A DNA stretch of 64,000 bases, taken from Ptiloglossa arizonensis. Its lineage: Eukaryota > Arthropoda > Insecta > Hymenoptera > Colletidae. A program made the position numbers and the translations under genes. Within the stretch, counting starts at the first letter, position 1; each line of letters begins with the position of its first letter. This document shows, piece after piece, positions 23,573-41,700 of the stretch. Below the pieces are notes generated by a model. The model was not told the origin of the DNA. It made no database searches and worked only from the letters and a program-made list of their open reading frames with translations. Location: positions 62,001-126,000 of the forward strand of contig NW_027478987.1 in assembly GCF_051014685.1 (NCBI RefSeq). Direction: 5' to 3'.

Positions 23573-26500
23573 GTTATACGTTATACGTTATACGTCATAG
23601 GTTATACGTTATGCGTTATACGTTATACGTTATACGTTATACGTTATACGTTATACGTCATACGTTATACGTTATGCGTTATACGTCATACGTTATACGT
23701 TATACGTTATACGTTATACGTTATACGTTATACGTTATACGTTATACGTTATACCTTATACGTTATACGTTATACGTTATACGTTATACGTTATACGTTA
23801 TACGTTATACGTTATACGTTATACGTTATGCGTTATACGTTTTACGTTATACGTTGTACGTTATACGTTATACGTTATACGGTATACGTTATACGTTATG
23901 CGTTATACGTTTTACGTTATACGTTATACGTTATACGTTATACGTTATACGTTTTACGATATACGTTATACGTTATACGTTATACGCTATACGTTATACG
24001 TTATACGTTATACGTTATACGTTATACGTTTTACGTTATACGGTATACGATATACGTTATGCGTTATACGTTTTACGTTATTCGTTATACGTTATACGTT
24101 ATACGTTATGCGTTATACGGTTTACGTTATACGTTATACGGTATACGTTATACATTATACGTTATACGTTATACGTTATACGTTATACGTTATACGTTAT
24201 ACGTTTTACGATATACGTTATACGTTATACGTTATACGTTATACGTTATACGTTATACGTTATACGTTATACGTTATACGTGATACGTTATACGTTATAC
24301 GTTATACGTTATACGTTATACGTTATACGTCATACGTTATACGTTATACGTTATACGTTATACGTTATACGTTATACGTTATACGTTATACGTTATACGT
24401 TATACGTTATACTTTATACGTTATACGTTATACGTCATAGGTTATACGTTATGCGTTATACGTTATACGTTATACGTTATACGTCATACGTTATACGTTA
24501 TAGGTTACACGTCATACGTTATACGTAATACGTTATACGTTATACGTTATACGATATACGTTATACGTTATACGTCATAGGGTATACGTTATACGTTATT
24601 CGTTATGCGTTATACGTTATACGTTATACGTTATACGTTATACGTTATACGTTTTACGTTACACGTTATACGTTACACGTTATACGTTACACGTTATTCG
24701 TAATACATTATACGTGATGCGGTATACGTTATACGCTATACGTTATACGGTGTACGATATACGTTATGCGTTTTACGTTATTCGTGATACGTTATACGTT
24801 ATACGTTATACGTTATACGTTATACGTTATACGTTATACGTTATACGTAATACGTTATACGTTATACGTTATACGATATACGTTATACGTTATACGTTAT
24901 ACGTTATACGTCATAGGTTATACGTTATACGTTATACGTTATACGTTATACGTTATACGTTATACGTTATACGGTATACGATATACGTTATGCGTTTTAC
25001 GTTATTCGTGATACGTTATACGTTATACGTTATACGTTATACGTTATACGTTATACGTAATACGTTATGCGTTATACGTTATACGTTATACGTTATACGG
25101 TATACGATATACGTTATGCGTTTAACGTTATTCGTGATACGTTATACGTTATACGTTATACGTTATACGTTATACGTTATACGTTATACGTTATACGGTA
25201 TACGATATACGTTATGCGTTATATGTTATACGTTATACGTTATACGTTATACGTTATACGTTATACGTTATACGTTATACGGTATACGATATACGTTATG
25301 CGTTTTACGTTATTCGTGATACGTTATACGTTATACGTTATACGTTATACGTCATAGGTTATACGTTATACGTTATACGTTATACATTATACGTTATACG
25401 TTATACGTTATACGTTATACGTTATACGTTATACGTTACACGTTATTCGTAATACATTATACGTGATACGGTATACGTTGTACGTTATACGTTATACGTT
25501 ATACGTTATACGTTATACGTTATACGTTATACGTTATACGTTATACGTTATACGTTATACGTTATACGTTATACGTTATACGTTATACGTTATACGTTAT
25601 ACGTTATACGTTATACGTTATACGTTATACGTTATACGTTATACGTTATACGTTATACGTTATACGTTATACGTTATACGTTATACGTTATACGTTATAC
25701 GTTATACGTTATACGTTATAGGATATACGTTATACGTTATACGTTATACTTTATACGTTATACGTTATACGTTATACGTTATACGTTATATGTTATACGT
25801 TATACGTTATACGTTATACGTTATACCTTATACGTTATACGTTATACGTTTTACGATATACGTTATAAATACGTTATACGTTCTACGTTATACGTTTTTC
25901 TTTACACGTTATACGTTACACGTTATACGTTACACGTTATACGTTACACGTTATTCGTAATACATTATACGTGATACGGTATACATTATACGCTATACGT
26001 TATACGGTGTACGATATACGTTATGCGTTTTACGTTATTCGTGATACGTTATACGTTATACGTTATACGTTATACGTTATACGTTATACGTTATACGTTA
26101 TGCGTTATACGTTTTACGTTATACGTTATACGTTATACGTTATACGTTATACGTTATACGTTATACGTTAAACGTTATACGTTATACGTTATACGTTATA
26201 CGTTATACGTTATACGTTATACGTTATACGTTATACGTTATACGTTATACGTTATACGTTATACGTTATACGTTATACGTTATACGTTATACGTTATACG
26301 TTATACGTTATACGTTATACGTTATACGTTAGACGTTATACGTTATACGTTATACTTTATACGTTATACGTTATACGTTATACGTTATACGTTAAACGTT
26401 ATACGTTATACGTTATACGTTATACGTTATACGTTATACGTTATACGTTATACGTTATACGTTATACGTTATACGTTATACGTTATACTTTATACGTTAT

Positions 26501-29500
26501 ACGTTATACGTTATACGTTATACGTTAAACGTTATACGTTATACGTTATACATTATACGTTATACGTTATACGTTATACGTTATACGTTATACGTTATAC
26601 GTTATACTTTATACGTTATACGTTATACGTTATACGTTATACGTTATACGTTATACGTTATACGTTATACGTTATACGTTATACGTGATACGGTATACAT
26701 TATACGCTATACGTTATACGGTGTACGATATACGTTATGCGTTTTACGTTATTCGTGATACGTTATACGTTATACGTTATACGTTATACGTTATACGTTA
26801 TACGTTATACGTTATGCGTTATACGTTTTACGTTATACGTTATACGTTATACGTTATACGTTATACGTTATACGTTATACGTTAAACGTTATACGTTATA
26901 CGTTATACGTTATACGTTATACGTTATACGTTATACGTTATACGTTATACGTTATACATTATACGTTATACGTTATACGTTATACGTTATACGTTATACG
27001 TTATACGTTATACGTTATACGTTATACGTTATACGTTAGACGTTATACGTTATACGTTATACTTTATACGTTATACGATATACGTTATGCGTTATATGTT
27101 ATACGTTATACGTTATACGTTATACGTTATACGTTATATGTTATACGGTATACGATATACGTTATGCGTTTTACGTTTTACGTTATTCGTTTTACGTTAT
27201 ACGTTATACGTTATAAATACGTTATACGTTCTACGTTATACGTTTTTCGTTACACGTTATACGTTACACGTTATACGTTACACGTTATACGTTACACGTT
27301 ATACGTTACACGTTATTCGTAATACATTATACGTGATACGGTATACATTATACGCTATACGTTATACGGTGTACGATATACGTTATGCGTTTTACGTTAT
27401 TCGTGATACGTTATACGTTATACGTTATACGTTATACGTTATACGTTATACGTTATACGTTATGCGTTATACGTTTTACGTTATACGTTATACGTTATAC
27501 GTTATACGTTATACGTTATACGTTATACGTTAAACGTTATACGTTATACGTTATACGTTATACGTTATACGTTATACGTTATACGTTATACGTTATACGT
27601 TATACGTTATACGTTATACGTTATACGTTATACGTTATACGTTATACGTTATACGTTATACGTTATACGTTATACGTTATACGTTATACGTTAGACGTTA
27701 TACGTTATACGTTATACGTTATACTTTATACGTTATACGTTATACGTTATACGTTATACGTTAAACGTTATACGTTATACGTTATACGTTATACGTTATA
27801 CGTTATACGTTATACGTTATACGTTATACGTTATACGTTATACGTTATACGTTATACTTTATACGTTATACGTTATACGTTATACGTTATACGTTAAACG
27901 TTATACGTTATACGTTATACGTTATACGTTATACGTTATACGTTATACGTTATACGTTATGCGTTATACGTTATACGTTATACGTTATACGTTATACGTT
28001 ATACGTTACACGTCATACGTTATACGTAATACGTTATACGTTATACGTTATACGATATACGTTATACGTTATACGTCATAGGGTATACGTTATACGTTAT
28101 TCGTTATGCGTTATACGTTTTACGTTATTCGTGATACGTTATACGTTATACGTTATACGCTATACGTTATACGTTATACGTTATACGTTATACGTTATAC
28201 GTTATACGTTTTACGTTATACGTTATACGTTATACGTTATACGTTATACGTTATGCGTTATACGTTTTACGTTATTCGTTATACGTTATACGTTATACGT
28301 TATACGTTATACGTTATACGTTATACGTTATACGTTATACGTTATACGTTATACGTTATACGTTATAGGTTATACGTTATACGTTATACGTTATACTTTA
28401 TACGTTATACGTTATACGTTATACGTTATTCGTTATATGTTATACGTTATACGTTATACGTTATACGTTATACGTTATACGTTATACGTTTTACGATATA
28501 CGTTATAAATACGTTATACGTTCTACGTTATACGTTTTACGTTACACGTTATAGGTTATACGTTATACGTTATACGTTATACTTTATACGTTATACGTTA
28601 TACGTTATACGTTATTCGTTATATGTTATACGTTATACGTTATACGTTATACGTTATACGTTATACGTTATACGTTATACGTTTTACGATATACGTTATA
28701 AATACGTTATACGTTCTACGTTATACGTTTTACGTTACACGTTATACGTTACACGTTATACGTTACACGTTATTCGTAATACATTATACGTGATACGGTA
28801 TACATTATACGCTATACGTTATACGGTGTACGATATACGTTATGCGTTTTACGTTATTCGTGATACGTTATACGTTATACGTTATACGTTATACGTTATA
28901 CGTTATACGTTATACGTCATAGGTTATACGTTATACGTTATACGTTACACGTTATTCGCTAGGCGTTATACGTTATACGTTATACGTTATACGTTATACG
29001 TTATACGTTATACGTTATACGTTATACGTTATGCGTTAAACGTTATACGTTATACGTTATACGTTATACGTTATACGGTATACGATATACGTTATGCGTT
29101 TTACGTTATTCGTGATACGTTATACGTTAGACGTTATACGTTATACGTCATAGGTTATACGTTATACGTTATACGTTACACGTTATTCGTTAGGCGTTAT
29201 ACGTTATACGTTATACGTTATACGTTATACGTTATACGTTATACGTTATACGTTATACGTTATACGTTATACGTTATACGGTATACGATATACGTTATGC
29301 GTTATATGTTATACGTTATACGTTATACGTTATACGTTATACGTTATACGTTATACGGTATACGATATACGTTATGCGTTTTACGTTTTACGTTATTCGT
29401 TTTACGTTATACGTTATACGTTATGCGTTATACGTTTTACGATATTCGTTATACGTTATACGTTATACGTTATACGTAATACGTTATACGTTATACGTTA

Positions 29501-31391
29501 TACGTTTTACGTTACACGTTATACGTTACACGTTATACGTTATACGTTATACGGTATTCGTTATGCGTTATACGTTATAAGTTATACGTTATACTTTATA
29601 TAATACGTTATGCGTTATACGTTTTACGTTATTCGTTATACGTTATACGTTATACGTTATACGGTATACGTCATAGGTTATAGGTTATACGTTATTCGTT
29701 ATGCGTTATACGTTATACGTTATACGTTATACGTTATACGTTATACGTTATACGGTATACGATATACGTTATGCGTTTAACGTTATTCGTGATACGTTAT
29801 ACGTTATACGTTATACGTTATACGTTATACGTTATACGTTATACGTAATACGTTATACGTTATACGGTATACGATATACGTTATGCGTTTTACGTTATTC
29901 GTGATACGTTATACGTTATACGTTATACGTTATACGTTATACGTTATACGTAATACGTTATACGTTATACATTATACGTTATACGTTATACGTTATACGT
30001 TATACGTTATACGGTATACGATATACGTTATGCGTTATATGTTATACGATATACGTTATACGTTATACGTTATACGTTATACGTTATACGTTACACGTTA
30101 TTCGTAATACATTATACGTGATACGGTATACGTTGTACGTTATACGTTATACGTTATACGTTATACGTTATACGTTATACGTTATACGTTATACGTTATA
30201 CGTTATACGTTATACGTTTTACGTTTTACGTTATACGTTATACGTTATACATTATACGTTATACGTTATACGTTATACGTTATACGTTATACGTTATACG
30301 TTACACGTTATTCGTAATACATTATACGTGATACGGTATACGTTGTACGTCATACGTTATACGTTATACGTTATACGTTATACGTTATACGTTATACGTT
30401 ATATAATACGTTATGCGTTATACGTTTTTTACGTTATTCGTTATTCGTTATACGTTATACGTTATACGTTATACGGTATACGTCATAGGTTATACGTTAT
30501 ACGTTATTCGTTATGCGTTATACGTTATACGTTATACGTTATACGTTATACGTTATACGTTATACGTTATACGGTATACGATATACGTTATGCGTTTTAC
30601 GTTATTCGTGATACGTTATACGTTATACGTTATACGTTATACGTTATACGTTATACGTAATACGTTATAAGTTATACGTTATACGATATACGTGATACGT
30701 TATACGTTATACGTTATACGTCATAGGTTATACGTTATACGTTATTCGTTAGGCGTTATACGTTATACGTTATACGTTATACGTCATACGTTATACGTTA
30801 TACGGTATACGATATACGTTATGCGTTATATGTAATACGTTATACGTTATACGTTATACGTTATACGTTATACGTTATACGTTATACGGTATACGATATA
30901 CGTTATGCGTTTTACGTTATTCGTGATACGTTATACGTTATACGTTATACGTTATACGTTATACGTTATACGTTATACGTTATACAGTATACGATTTACG
31001 TTATGCGTTATATGTTATACGTTATACGTTATACGTTATACGTCATAGGTTATACGTTATACGTTATTCGTTATGCGTTATACGTTATACGTTATACGTT
31101 ATACGTTATACGTTATACGTTATACGTCATACGTTATACGTTATACGTTATACGTTATACGTTATACGTTATACGTTATACGTTATACGTTATACGTTAG
31201 ACGTTATACGTTATACGTTATACGTTATACGTTTTACGTTATACGGTATACGATATTCGTTATGCGTTTTATGTTATTCGTGATACGTTATACGTTATAC
31301 GTTATACGTTATACGTTATACGTTATACGTAATACGTTATACGTTATACGTTATACGTAATACGTTATACGTTATACGTTATACGATATAC

Positions 31392-34300
31392 GTGATACGT
31401 TATACGTTATACGTTATACGTCATAGGTTATACGTTACACGTTATTCGTTAGGCGTTATACGTTATACGTTATACGTTATACGTTGTACGTTATACGTTA
31501 TACGTTATACGTTATACGTTATACGTTATACGTTATACGGTATACGATATACGTTATGCGTTATATGTTATACGTTATACGTTATACGTTATACGTCATA
31601 GGTTATACGTTATACGTTATTCGTTATGCGTTATACGTTATACGTTATACGTTATACGTTATACATTATACGGTATACGATATACGTTATGCGATTTACG
31701 TTATTCGTGATACGTTATACGTTATACGTTATACGTTATACGTTATACGTTATACGTTATACGTAATACGTTATACGTTATACGTTATACGATATACGCT
31801 ATACGTTATACGTTATACGTTATACGTCATAGGTTATACGTTATACGTTATTCGTTAGGCGTTATACGTTATACGTTATACGTTATACGTTATACGTTAT
31901 ACGTTATACGTTATACGTCATACGTTATACTTTATACGTTATACGTTATACGTTATACGGTATACGATATACGTTATGCGTTATATGTTATACGTTATAC
32001 GTTATACGTTATATGTTATACGTTATACGTTATACGTTATACGTTATACGTTATACGTTATACGTTATACGTTATACGTTAGACGTTATACGTTATACGT
32101 TATACGTTATACGTTATACGTTATACGTCATACGTTATACGTTATACGTTATACGTTATACGTTATACGGTATACGATATACGTTATGCGTTATATGTTA
32201 TACGTTATACGTTATACGTTATATGTTATACGTTATACGTTATACGTTATACGTTATACGTTATACGTTATACGTTATACGTTATACGTTATACGTTAGA
32301 CGTTATACGTTATACGTTATACGTTATACGTTATACGTTATACGTTATACGTTATACGTCATACGTTACACGTTATACGTTATACGTTATACGTTATACG
32401 GTATACGATATACGTTATGCGTTATATGTTATACGTTATACGTTATACGTTATACGTAATACGTTATACGTTATACGTTATACGTTATACGTTATACGTT
32501 ATACGTTATACGTTATACGTTATACGATATACGTGATACGTTATACGTTATACGTTATACGTCATAGGTTATACGTTACACGTTATTCGTTAGGCGTTAT
32601 ACGTTATACGTTATACGTTATACGTTATACGTTATACGTTATACGTTATACGTTATACGTTATACGTTATACGTTATACGGTATACGATATACGTTATGC
32701 GTTATATGTTACACGTTATACGTTAGACGTTATACGTTATACGTTATACGTTATACGTTATACGTTATACGTTATACGTTATACGTCATACGTTATACTT
32801 TATACGTTATACGTTATACGTTATACGGTATACGATATACGTTATGCGTTATATGTTATACGTTATACGTTATACGTTATATGTTATACGTTATACGTTA
32901 TACGTTATACGTTATACGTTATACGTTATACGTTATACGTTATACGTTAGACGTTATACGTTATACGTTATACGTTATACGTTATACGTTATACGTTATA
33001 CGTTATACGTCATACGTTACACGTTATACGTTATACGTTATACGTTATACGGTATACGATATACGTTATGCGTTATATGTTATACGTTATACGTTATACG
33101 TTATATGTTATACGTTATACGGTATACGATATACGTTATACGTTTTACGTTATTCGAGATACGTTATACGTTATACGTTATACGTTATACGTTATACGTC
33201 ATAGGTTATACGTTATACGATATTCGTTATGCGTTATACGTTATACGTTATACGTTATACGTTATACGTTATACGGTATACGATATACGTTATGCGTTTT
33301 ACGTTATTCGTGATACGTTATACGTTAGACGTTATACGTTATACGTCATAGGTTATACGTTATACGTTATACGTTATACATTATACGTTATACGTTATAC
33401 GTTATGCGTTATATGTTATACGATATACGTTATACGTTATACGTTATACGTTATACGTTATACGGTATACGATATACGTTATGCGTTTTACGTTATTCGT
33501 GATACGTTATACGTTATACGTTATACGTTATACGTTATACGTTATACGTAATACGTTATACGTTATACGTTATACGTAATACGTTATACGTTATACGTTA
33601 TACGTTATACGTTATACGATATACGTGATACGTTATACGTTATACGTTATACGTCATAGGTTATACGTTACACGTTATTCGTTAGGCGTTATACGTTATA
33701 CGTTATACGTTATACGTTATACGTTATACGTTATACGTTATACGTTATACGTTATACGTTATACGTTATACGGTATACGATATACGTTATGCGTTATATG
33801 TTACACGTTATACGTTATACGTTATACGTTATACGTTATACGTTATACGTTATACGGTATACGATATACGTTATGCGTTTTACGTTATTCGTGATACGTT
33901 ATACGTTATACGTTATACGTTATACGTCATAGGTTATACGTTATACGTTATACGTTATACATTATACGTTATACGTTATACGTTATATGTTATACGTTAT
34001 ACGTTATACGTTACACGTTATTCGTAATACATTATACGTGATACGGTATACGTTGTACGTTATACGTTATACGTTATACGTTATACGTTATACGTTATAC
34101 GTTATACGTTATACGTTATACGTTATACGTTATACGTTATACGTTATACGTTATACGTTATACGTTATACGTTATACGTTATACGTTATACGTTATACGT
34201 TATACGTTATACGTTATACGTTATACGTCATACGTTATACGTTATACGTTATACGTTATACGTTATACGTTATACGTTATACGTTATACGTTATACGTTA

Positions 34301-34732
34301 TAGGTTATACGTTATACGTTATACGTTATACTTTATACGTTATACGTTATACGTTATACGTTATACGTTATATGTTATACGTTATACGTTATACGTTATA
34401 CGTTATACGTTATACGTTATACGTTTTACGATATACGTTATAAATACGTTATACATTCTACGTTATACGTTTTACGTTACACGTTATACGTTACACGTTA
34501 TACGTTACACGTTATTCGTAATACATTATACGTGATACGGTATACATTATACGCTATACGTTATACGGTGTACGATATACGTTATGCGTTTTACGTTATT
34601 CGTGATACGTTATACGTTATACGTTATACGTTATACGTTATACGTTATACGTTATACGTTATGCGTTATACGTTTTACGTTATACGTTATACGTTATACG
34701 TTATAAGTTATACGTTATACGTTATACGTTAA
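31392..34732. repeat. Higher-order repeat, partner of 38784-41928
   Basis: The order of GTGATACG, TTAGGCG, GGTATACGATATACG, TATATGTTATACG and TTAGACG variants is repeated 7.2-7.4 kb downstream. The single-base variant TTCGAGATACG near 33155 occurs again near 40350 and I saw it nowhere else, which supports a true block duplication. Confidence 0.78.
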
Positions 34733-37700
34733 ACGTTATACGTTATACGTTATACGTTATACGTTATACGTTATACGTTATACGTTATACGTTATACGTT
34801 ATACGTTATACGTTATACGTTAGACGTTATACGTTATACGTTATACTTTATACGTTATACGTTATACGTTATACGTTATACGTTAAACGTTATACGTTAT
34901 ACGTTATACGTTATACGTTATACGTTATACGTTATACGTTATACGTTATACGTTATACGTTATACGTTATACGTTATACTTTATACGTTATACGTTATAC
35001 GTTATACGTTATACGTTAAACGTTATACGTTATACGTTGTACGTTATACGTTATACGTTATACGTTATACGTTATACGTTATACGTTATACGTTATACGT
35101 TATACGTTATACGTTATACGTTATACGTTATACGTTAGACGTTATACGTTATACGTTATACTTTATACGTTATACGTTATACGTTATACGTTATACGTTA
35201 AACGTTATACGTTATACGTTATACGTTATACGTTATACGTTATACGTTATACGTTATACGTTATACGTTATACGTTATAGGTTATACGTTATACGTTATA
35301 CGTTATACTTTATACGTTATACGTTATACGTTATACGTTATACGTTATATGTTATACGTTATACGTTATACGTTATACGTTATACGTTATACGTTATACG
35401 TTTTACGATATACGTTATAAATACGTTATACATTCTACGTTATACGTTTTACGTTACACGTTATACGTTACACGTTATACGTTACACGTTATTCGTAATA
35501 CATTATACGTGATACGGTATACATTATACGCTATACGTTATACGGTGTACGATATACGTTATGCGTTTTACGTTATTCGTGATACGTTATACGTTATACG
35601 TTATACGTTATACGTTATACGTTATACGTTATACGTTATGCGTTATACGTTTTACGTTATACGTTATACGTTATACGTTATAAGTTATACGTTATACGTT
35701 ATACGTTAAACGTTATACGTTATACGTTATACGTTATACGTTATACGTTATACGTTATACGTTATACGTTATACGTTATACGTTATACGTCATAGGTTAT
35801 ACGTTATGCGTTATACGTTATACGTTATACGTTATACGTTATACGTTATACGTTATACGTTATACGTTACACGTCATACGTTATACGTCATAGGGTATAC
35901 GTTATACGTTATTCGTTATACGTTATACGTTATACGGTATACGATATACGTTATGCGTTATATGTTACACGTTATACGTTATACGTTATACGTTATACGT
36001 TATACGTTATACGTTATACGGTATACGATATACGTTATGCGTTTTACGTTATTCGTGATACGTTATACGTTATACGTTATACGTTATACGTCATAGGTTA
36101 TACGTTATACGTTATACGTTATACATTATACGTTATACGTTATACGTTATATGTTATACGTTATACGTTATACGTTACACGTTATTCGTAATACATTATA
36201 CGTGATACGGTATACGTTGTACGTTATACGTTATACGTTATACGTTATACGTTATACGTTATACGTTATACGTTATACGTTATACGTTATACGTTATACG
36301 TTATACGTTATACGTTATACGTTATACGTTATACGTTATACGTTATACGTTATACGTTATACGTTATACGTTATACGTTATACGTTAGACGTTATACGTT
36401 ATACGTTATACGTTATACGTTATACGTTATACGTTATACGTTATACGTTATACGTTATACGTTATACGTTATACGTTAAACGTTATACGTTATACGTTAT
36501 ACGTTATACGTTATACGTTATACGTTATACGTTATACGTTAGACGTTATACGTTATACGTTATACTTTATACGTTATACGTTATACGTTATACGTTATAC
36601 GTTAAACGTTATACGTTATACGTTATACGTTATACGTTATACGTTATACGTTATACGTTATACGTTATACGTTATACGTTATACGTTATACGTTATACGT
36701 TATACGTTATACGTTATACGTTAGACGTTATACGTTATACGTTATACGGTATACGATATACGTTATGCGTTTTACGTTATTCGTGATACGTTATACGTTA
36801 TACGTTATACGTTATACGTCATAGGTTATACGTTATACGTTATACGTTATACATTATACGTTATACGTTATACGTTATATGTTATACGTTATACGTTATA
36901 CGTTACACGTTATTCGTAATACATTATACGTGATACGGTATACGTTGTACGTTATACGTTATACGTTATACGTTATACGTTATACGTTATACGTTATACG
37001 TTATACGTTATACGTTATACGTTATACGTTATACGTTATACGTTATACGTTATACGTTATACGTTATACGTTATACGTTATACGTTATACGTTATACGTT
37101 ATACGTTATACGTTAGACGTTATACGTTATACGTTATACGTTATACGTTATACGTTATACGTTATACGTTATACGTTATACGTTATACGTTATACGTTAT
37201 ACGTTATACGTTATACGTTATACGTTATAGGTTATACGTTATACGTTATACGTTATACTTTATACGTTATACGTTATACGTTATACGTTATACGTTATAT
37301 GTTATACGTTATACGTTATACGTTATACGTTATACGTTATACGTTATACGTTTTACGATATACGTTATAAATACGTTATACGTTCTACGTTATACGTTTT
37401 ACGTTACACGTTATACGTTACACGTTATACGTTACACGTTATTCGTAATACATTATACGTGATACGGTATACATTATACGCTATACGTTATACGGTGTAC
37501 GATATACGTTATGCGTTTTACGTTATTCGTGATACGTTATACGTTATACGTTATACGTTATACGTTATACGTTATACGTTATACGTTATGCGTTATACGT
37601 TTTACGTTATACGTTATACGTTATACGTTATACGTTATACGTTATACGTTATACGTTAAACGTTATACGTTATACGTTATACGTTATACGTTATACGTTA

Positions 37701-38783
37701 TACGTTATACGTTATACGTTATACGTTATACGTTATACGTTATACGTTATACGTTATACGTTATACGTTATACGTTATACGTTATACGTTATACGTTATA
37801 CGTTATACGTTATACGTTAGACGTTATACGTTATACGTTATACTTTATACGTTATACGTTATACGTTATACGTTATACGTTAAACGTTATACGTTATACG
37901 TTATACGTTATACGTTATACGTTATACGTTATACGTTATACGTTATACGTTATACGTTATACGTTATACGTTATACTTTATACGTTATACGTTATACGTT
38001 ATACGTTATACGTTAAACGTTATACGTTATACGTTATACGTTATACGTTATACGTTATACGTTATACGTTATACGTTATACGTTATACGTTATACGTTAT
38101 ACGTTATACGTTATACGTTATACGTTTTACGTTATACGTTATACGTTATACGTTATACGTTATAGGTTATACGTTATACGTTATACGTTATACGTTATAC
38201 GTTATATAATACGTTATGCGTTATACGTTTTACGTTATTCGTTATACGTTATACGTTATACGTTATACGTTATACGTCATAGGTTATACGTTATACGTTA
38301 TTCGTTAGGCGTTATACGTTATACGTTATACGTTATACGTTATACGTTATACGTTATACGTTATAGGTTATACGTTATACGTTATACGTTATACTTTATA
38401 CGTTATACGTTATACGTTATACGTTATACGTTATATGTTATACGTTATACGTTATACGTTATACGTTATACGTTATACGTTATACGTTATACGTTTTACG
38501 ATATACGTTATAAATACGTTATACGTTCTACGTTATACGTTTTACGTTACACGTTATACGTTACACGTTATACGTTACACGTTATTCGTAATACATTATA
38601 CGTGATACGGTATACATTATACGCTGTACGTTATACGGTGTACGATATACGTTATGCGTTTTACGTTATTCGTGATACGTTATACGTTATACGTTATACG
38701 TTATACGTTATACGTTATACGTTATACGTTATACGTTATACGTTATACGTAATACGTTATACGTTATACGTTATACGATATAC

Positions 38784-41700
38784 GTGATACGTTATACGTT
38801 ATACGTTATACGTCATAGGTTATACGTTACACGTTATTCGTTAGGCGTTATACGTTATACGTTATACGTTATACGTTGTACGTTATACGTTATACGTTAT
38901 ACGTTATACGTTATACGTTATACGTTATACGGTATACGATATACGTTATGCGTTATATGTTATACGTTATACGTTATACGTTATACGTCATAGGTTATAC
39001 GTTATACGTTATTCGTTATGCGTTATACGTTATACGTTATACGTTATACGTTATACATTATACGGTATACGATATACGTTATGCGATTTACGTTATTCGT
39101 GATACGTTATACGTTATACGTTATACGTTATACGTTATACGTTATACGTTATACGTAATACGTTATACGTTATACGTTATACGATATACGTTATACGTTA
39201 TACGTTATACGTTATACGTCATAGGTTATACGTTATACGTTATTCGTTAGGCGTTATACGTTATACGTTATACGTTATACGTTATACGTTATACGTTATA
39301 CGTTATACGTTATACGTTATACGTTATACGTTATACGTTATACGTTATACGTTATACGTTATACGTTATACGTTATACGTTATACGTTAGACGTTATACG
39401 TTATACGTTATACGTTATACGTTATACGTTATACGTTATACGTTATACGTTAGACGTTATACGTTATACGTTATACGTTATACGTTATACGTTATACGTT
39501 ATACGTTATACGTCATACGTTATACGTTATACGTTATACGTTATACGTTATACGGTATACGATATACGTTATGCGTTATATGTTATACGTTATACGTTAT
39601 ACGTTATATGTTATACGTTATACGTTATACGTTATACGTTATACGTTATACGTTATACGTTATACGTTATACGTTAGACGTTATACGTTATACGTTATAC
39701 GTTATACGTTATACGTTATACGTTATACGTTATACGTCATACGTTACACGTTATACGTTATACGTTATACGTTATACGGTATACGATATACGTTATGCGT
39801 TATATGTTATACGTTATACGTTATACGTTATACGTAATACGTTATACGTTATACGGTATACGATATACGTTATGCGTTATATGTTACACGTTATACGTTA
39901 GACGTTATACGTTATACGTTATACGTTATACGTTATACGTTATACGTTATACGTTATACGTTATACGTTATACGTTATACGTCATACGTTATACGTTATA
40001 CGTTATACGTTATACGTTATACGGTATACGATATACGTTATGCGTTATATGTTATACGTTATACGTTATACGTTATATGTTATACGTTATACGTTATACG
40101 TTATACGTTATACGTTATACGTTATACGTTATACGTTATACGTTAGACGTTATACGTTATACGTTATACGTTATACGTTATACGTTATACGTTATACGTT
40201 ATACGTCATACGTTACACGTTATACGTTATACGTTATACGTTATACGGTATACGATATACGTTATGCGTTATATGTTATACGTTATACGTTATACGTTAT
40301 ATGTTATACGTTATACGGTATACGATATACGTTATACGTTTTACGTTATTCGAGATACGTTATACGTTATACGTTATACGTTATACGTCATAGGTTATAC
40401 GTTATACGATATTCGTTATGCGTTATACGTTATACGTTATACGTTATACGTTATACGTTATACGGTATACGATATACGTTATGCGTTTTACGTTATTCGT
40501 GATACGTTATACGTTAGACGTTATACGTTATACGTCATAGGTTATACGTTATACGTTATACGTTATACATTATACGTTATACGTTATACGTTATGCGTTA
40601 TATGTTATACGATATACGTTATACGTTATACGTTATACGTTATACGTTATACGGTATACGATATACGTTATGCGTTTTACGTTATTCGTGATACGTTATA
40701 CGTTATACGTTATACGTTATACGTTATACGTTATACGTAATACGTTATACGTTATACGTTATACGTAATACGTTATACGTTATACGTTATACGTTATACG
40801 TTATACGATATACGTGATACGTTATACGTTATACGTTATACGTCATAGGTTATACGTTACACGTTATTCGTTAGGCGTTATACGTTATACGTTATACGTT
40901 ATACGTTATACGTTATACGTTATACGTTATACGTTATACGTTATACGTTATACGTTATACGGTATACGATATACGTTATGCGTTATATGTTACACGTTAT
41001 ACGTTATACGTTATACGTTATACGTTATACGTTATACGTTATACGTTATACGGTATACGATATACGTTATGCGTTTTACGTTATTCGTGATACGTTATAC
41101 GTTATACGTTATACGTTATACGTCATAGGTTATACGTTATACGTTATACGTTATACATTATACGTTATACGTTATACGTTATATGTTATACGTTATACGT
41201 TATACGTTACACGTTATTCGTAATACATTATACGTGATACGGTATACGTTGTACGTTATACGTTATACGTTATACGTTATACGTTATACGTTATACGTTA
41301 TACGTTATACGTTATACGTTATACGTTATACGTTATACGTTATACGTTATACGTTATACGTTATACGTTATACGTTATACGTTATACGTTATACGTTATA
41401 CGTTATACGTTATACGTTATACGTCATACGTTATACGTTATACGTTATACGTTATACGTTATACGTTATACGTTATACGTTATACGTTATACGTTATAGG
41501 TTATACGTTATACGTTATACGTTATACTTTATACGTTATACGTTATACGTTATACGTTATACGTTATATGTTATACGTTATACGTTATACGTTATACGTT
41601 ATACGTTATACGTTATACGTTTTACGATATACGTTATAAATACGTTATACGTTCTACGTTATACGTTTTACGTTACACGTTATACGTTACACGTTATACG

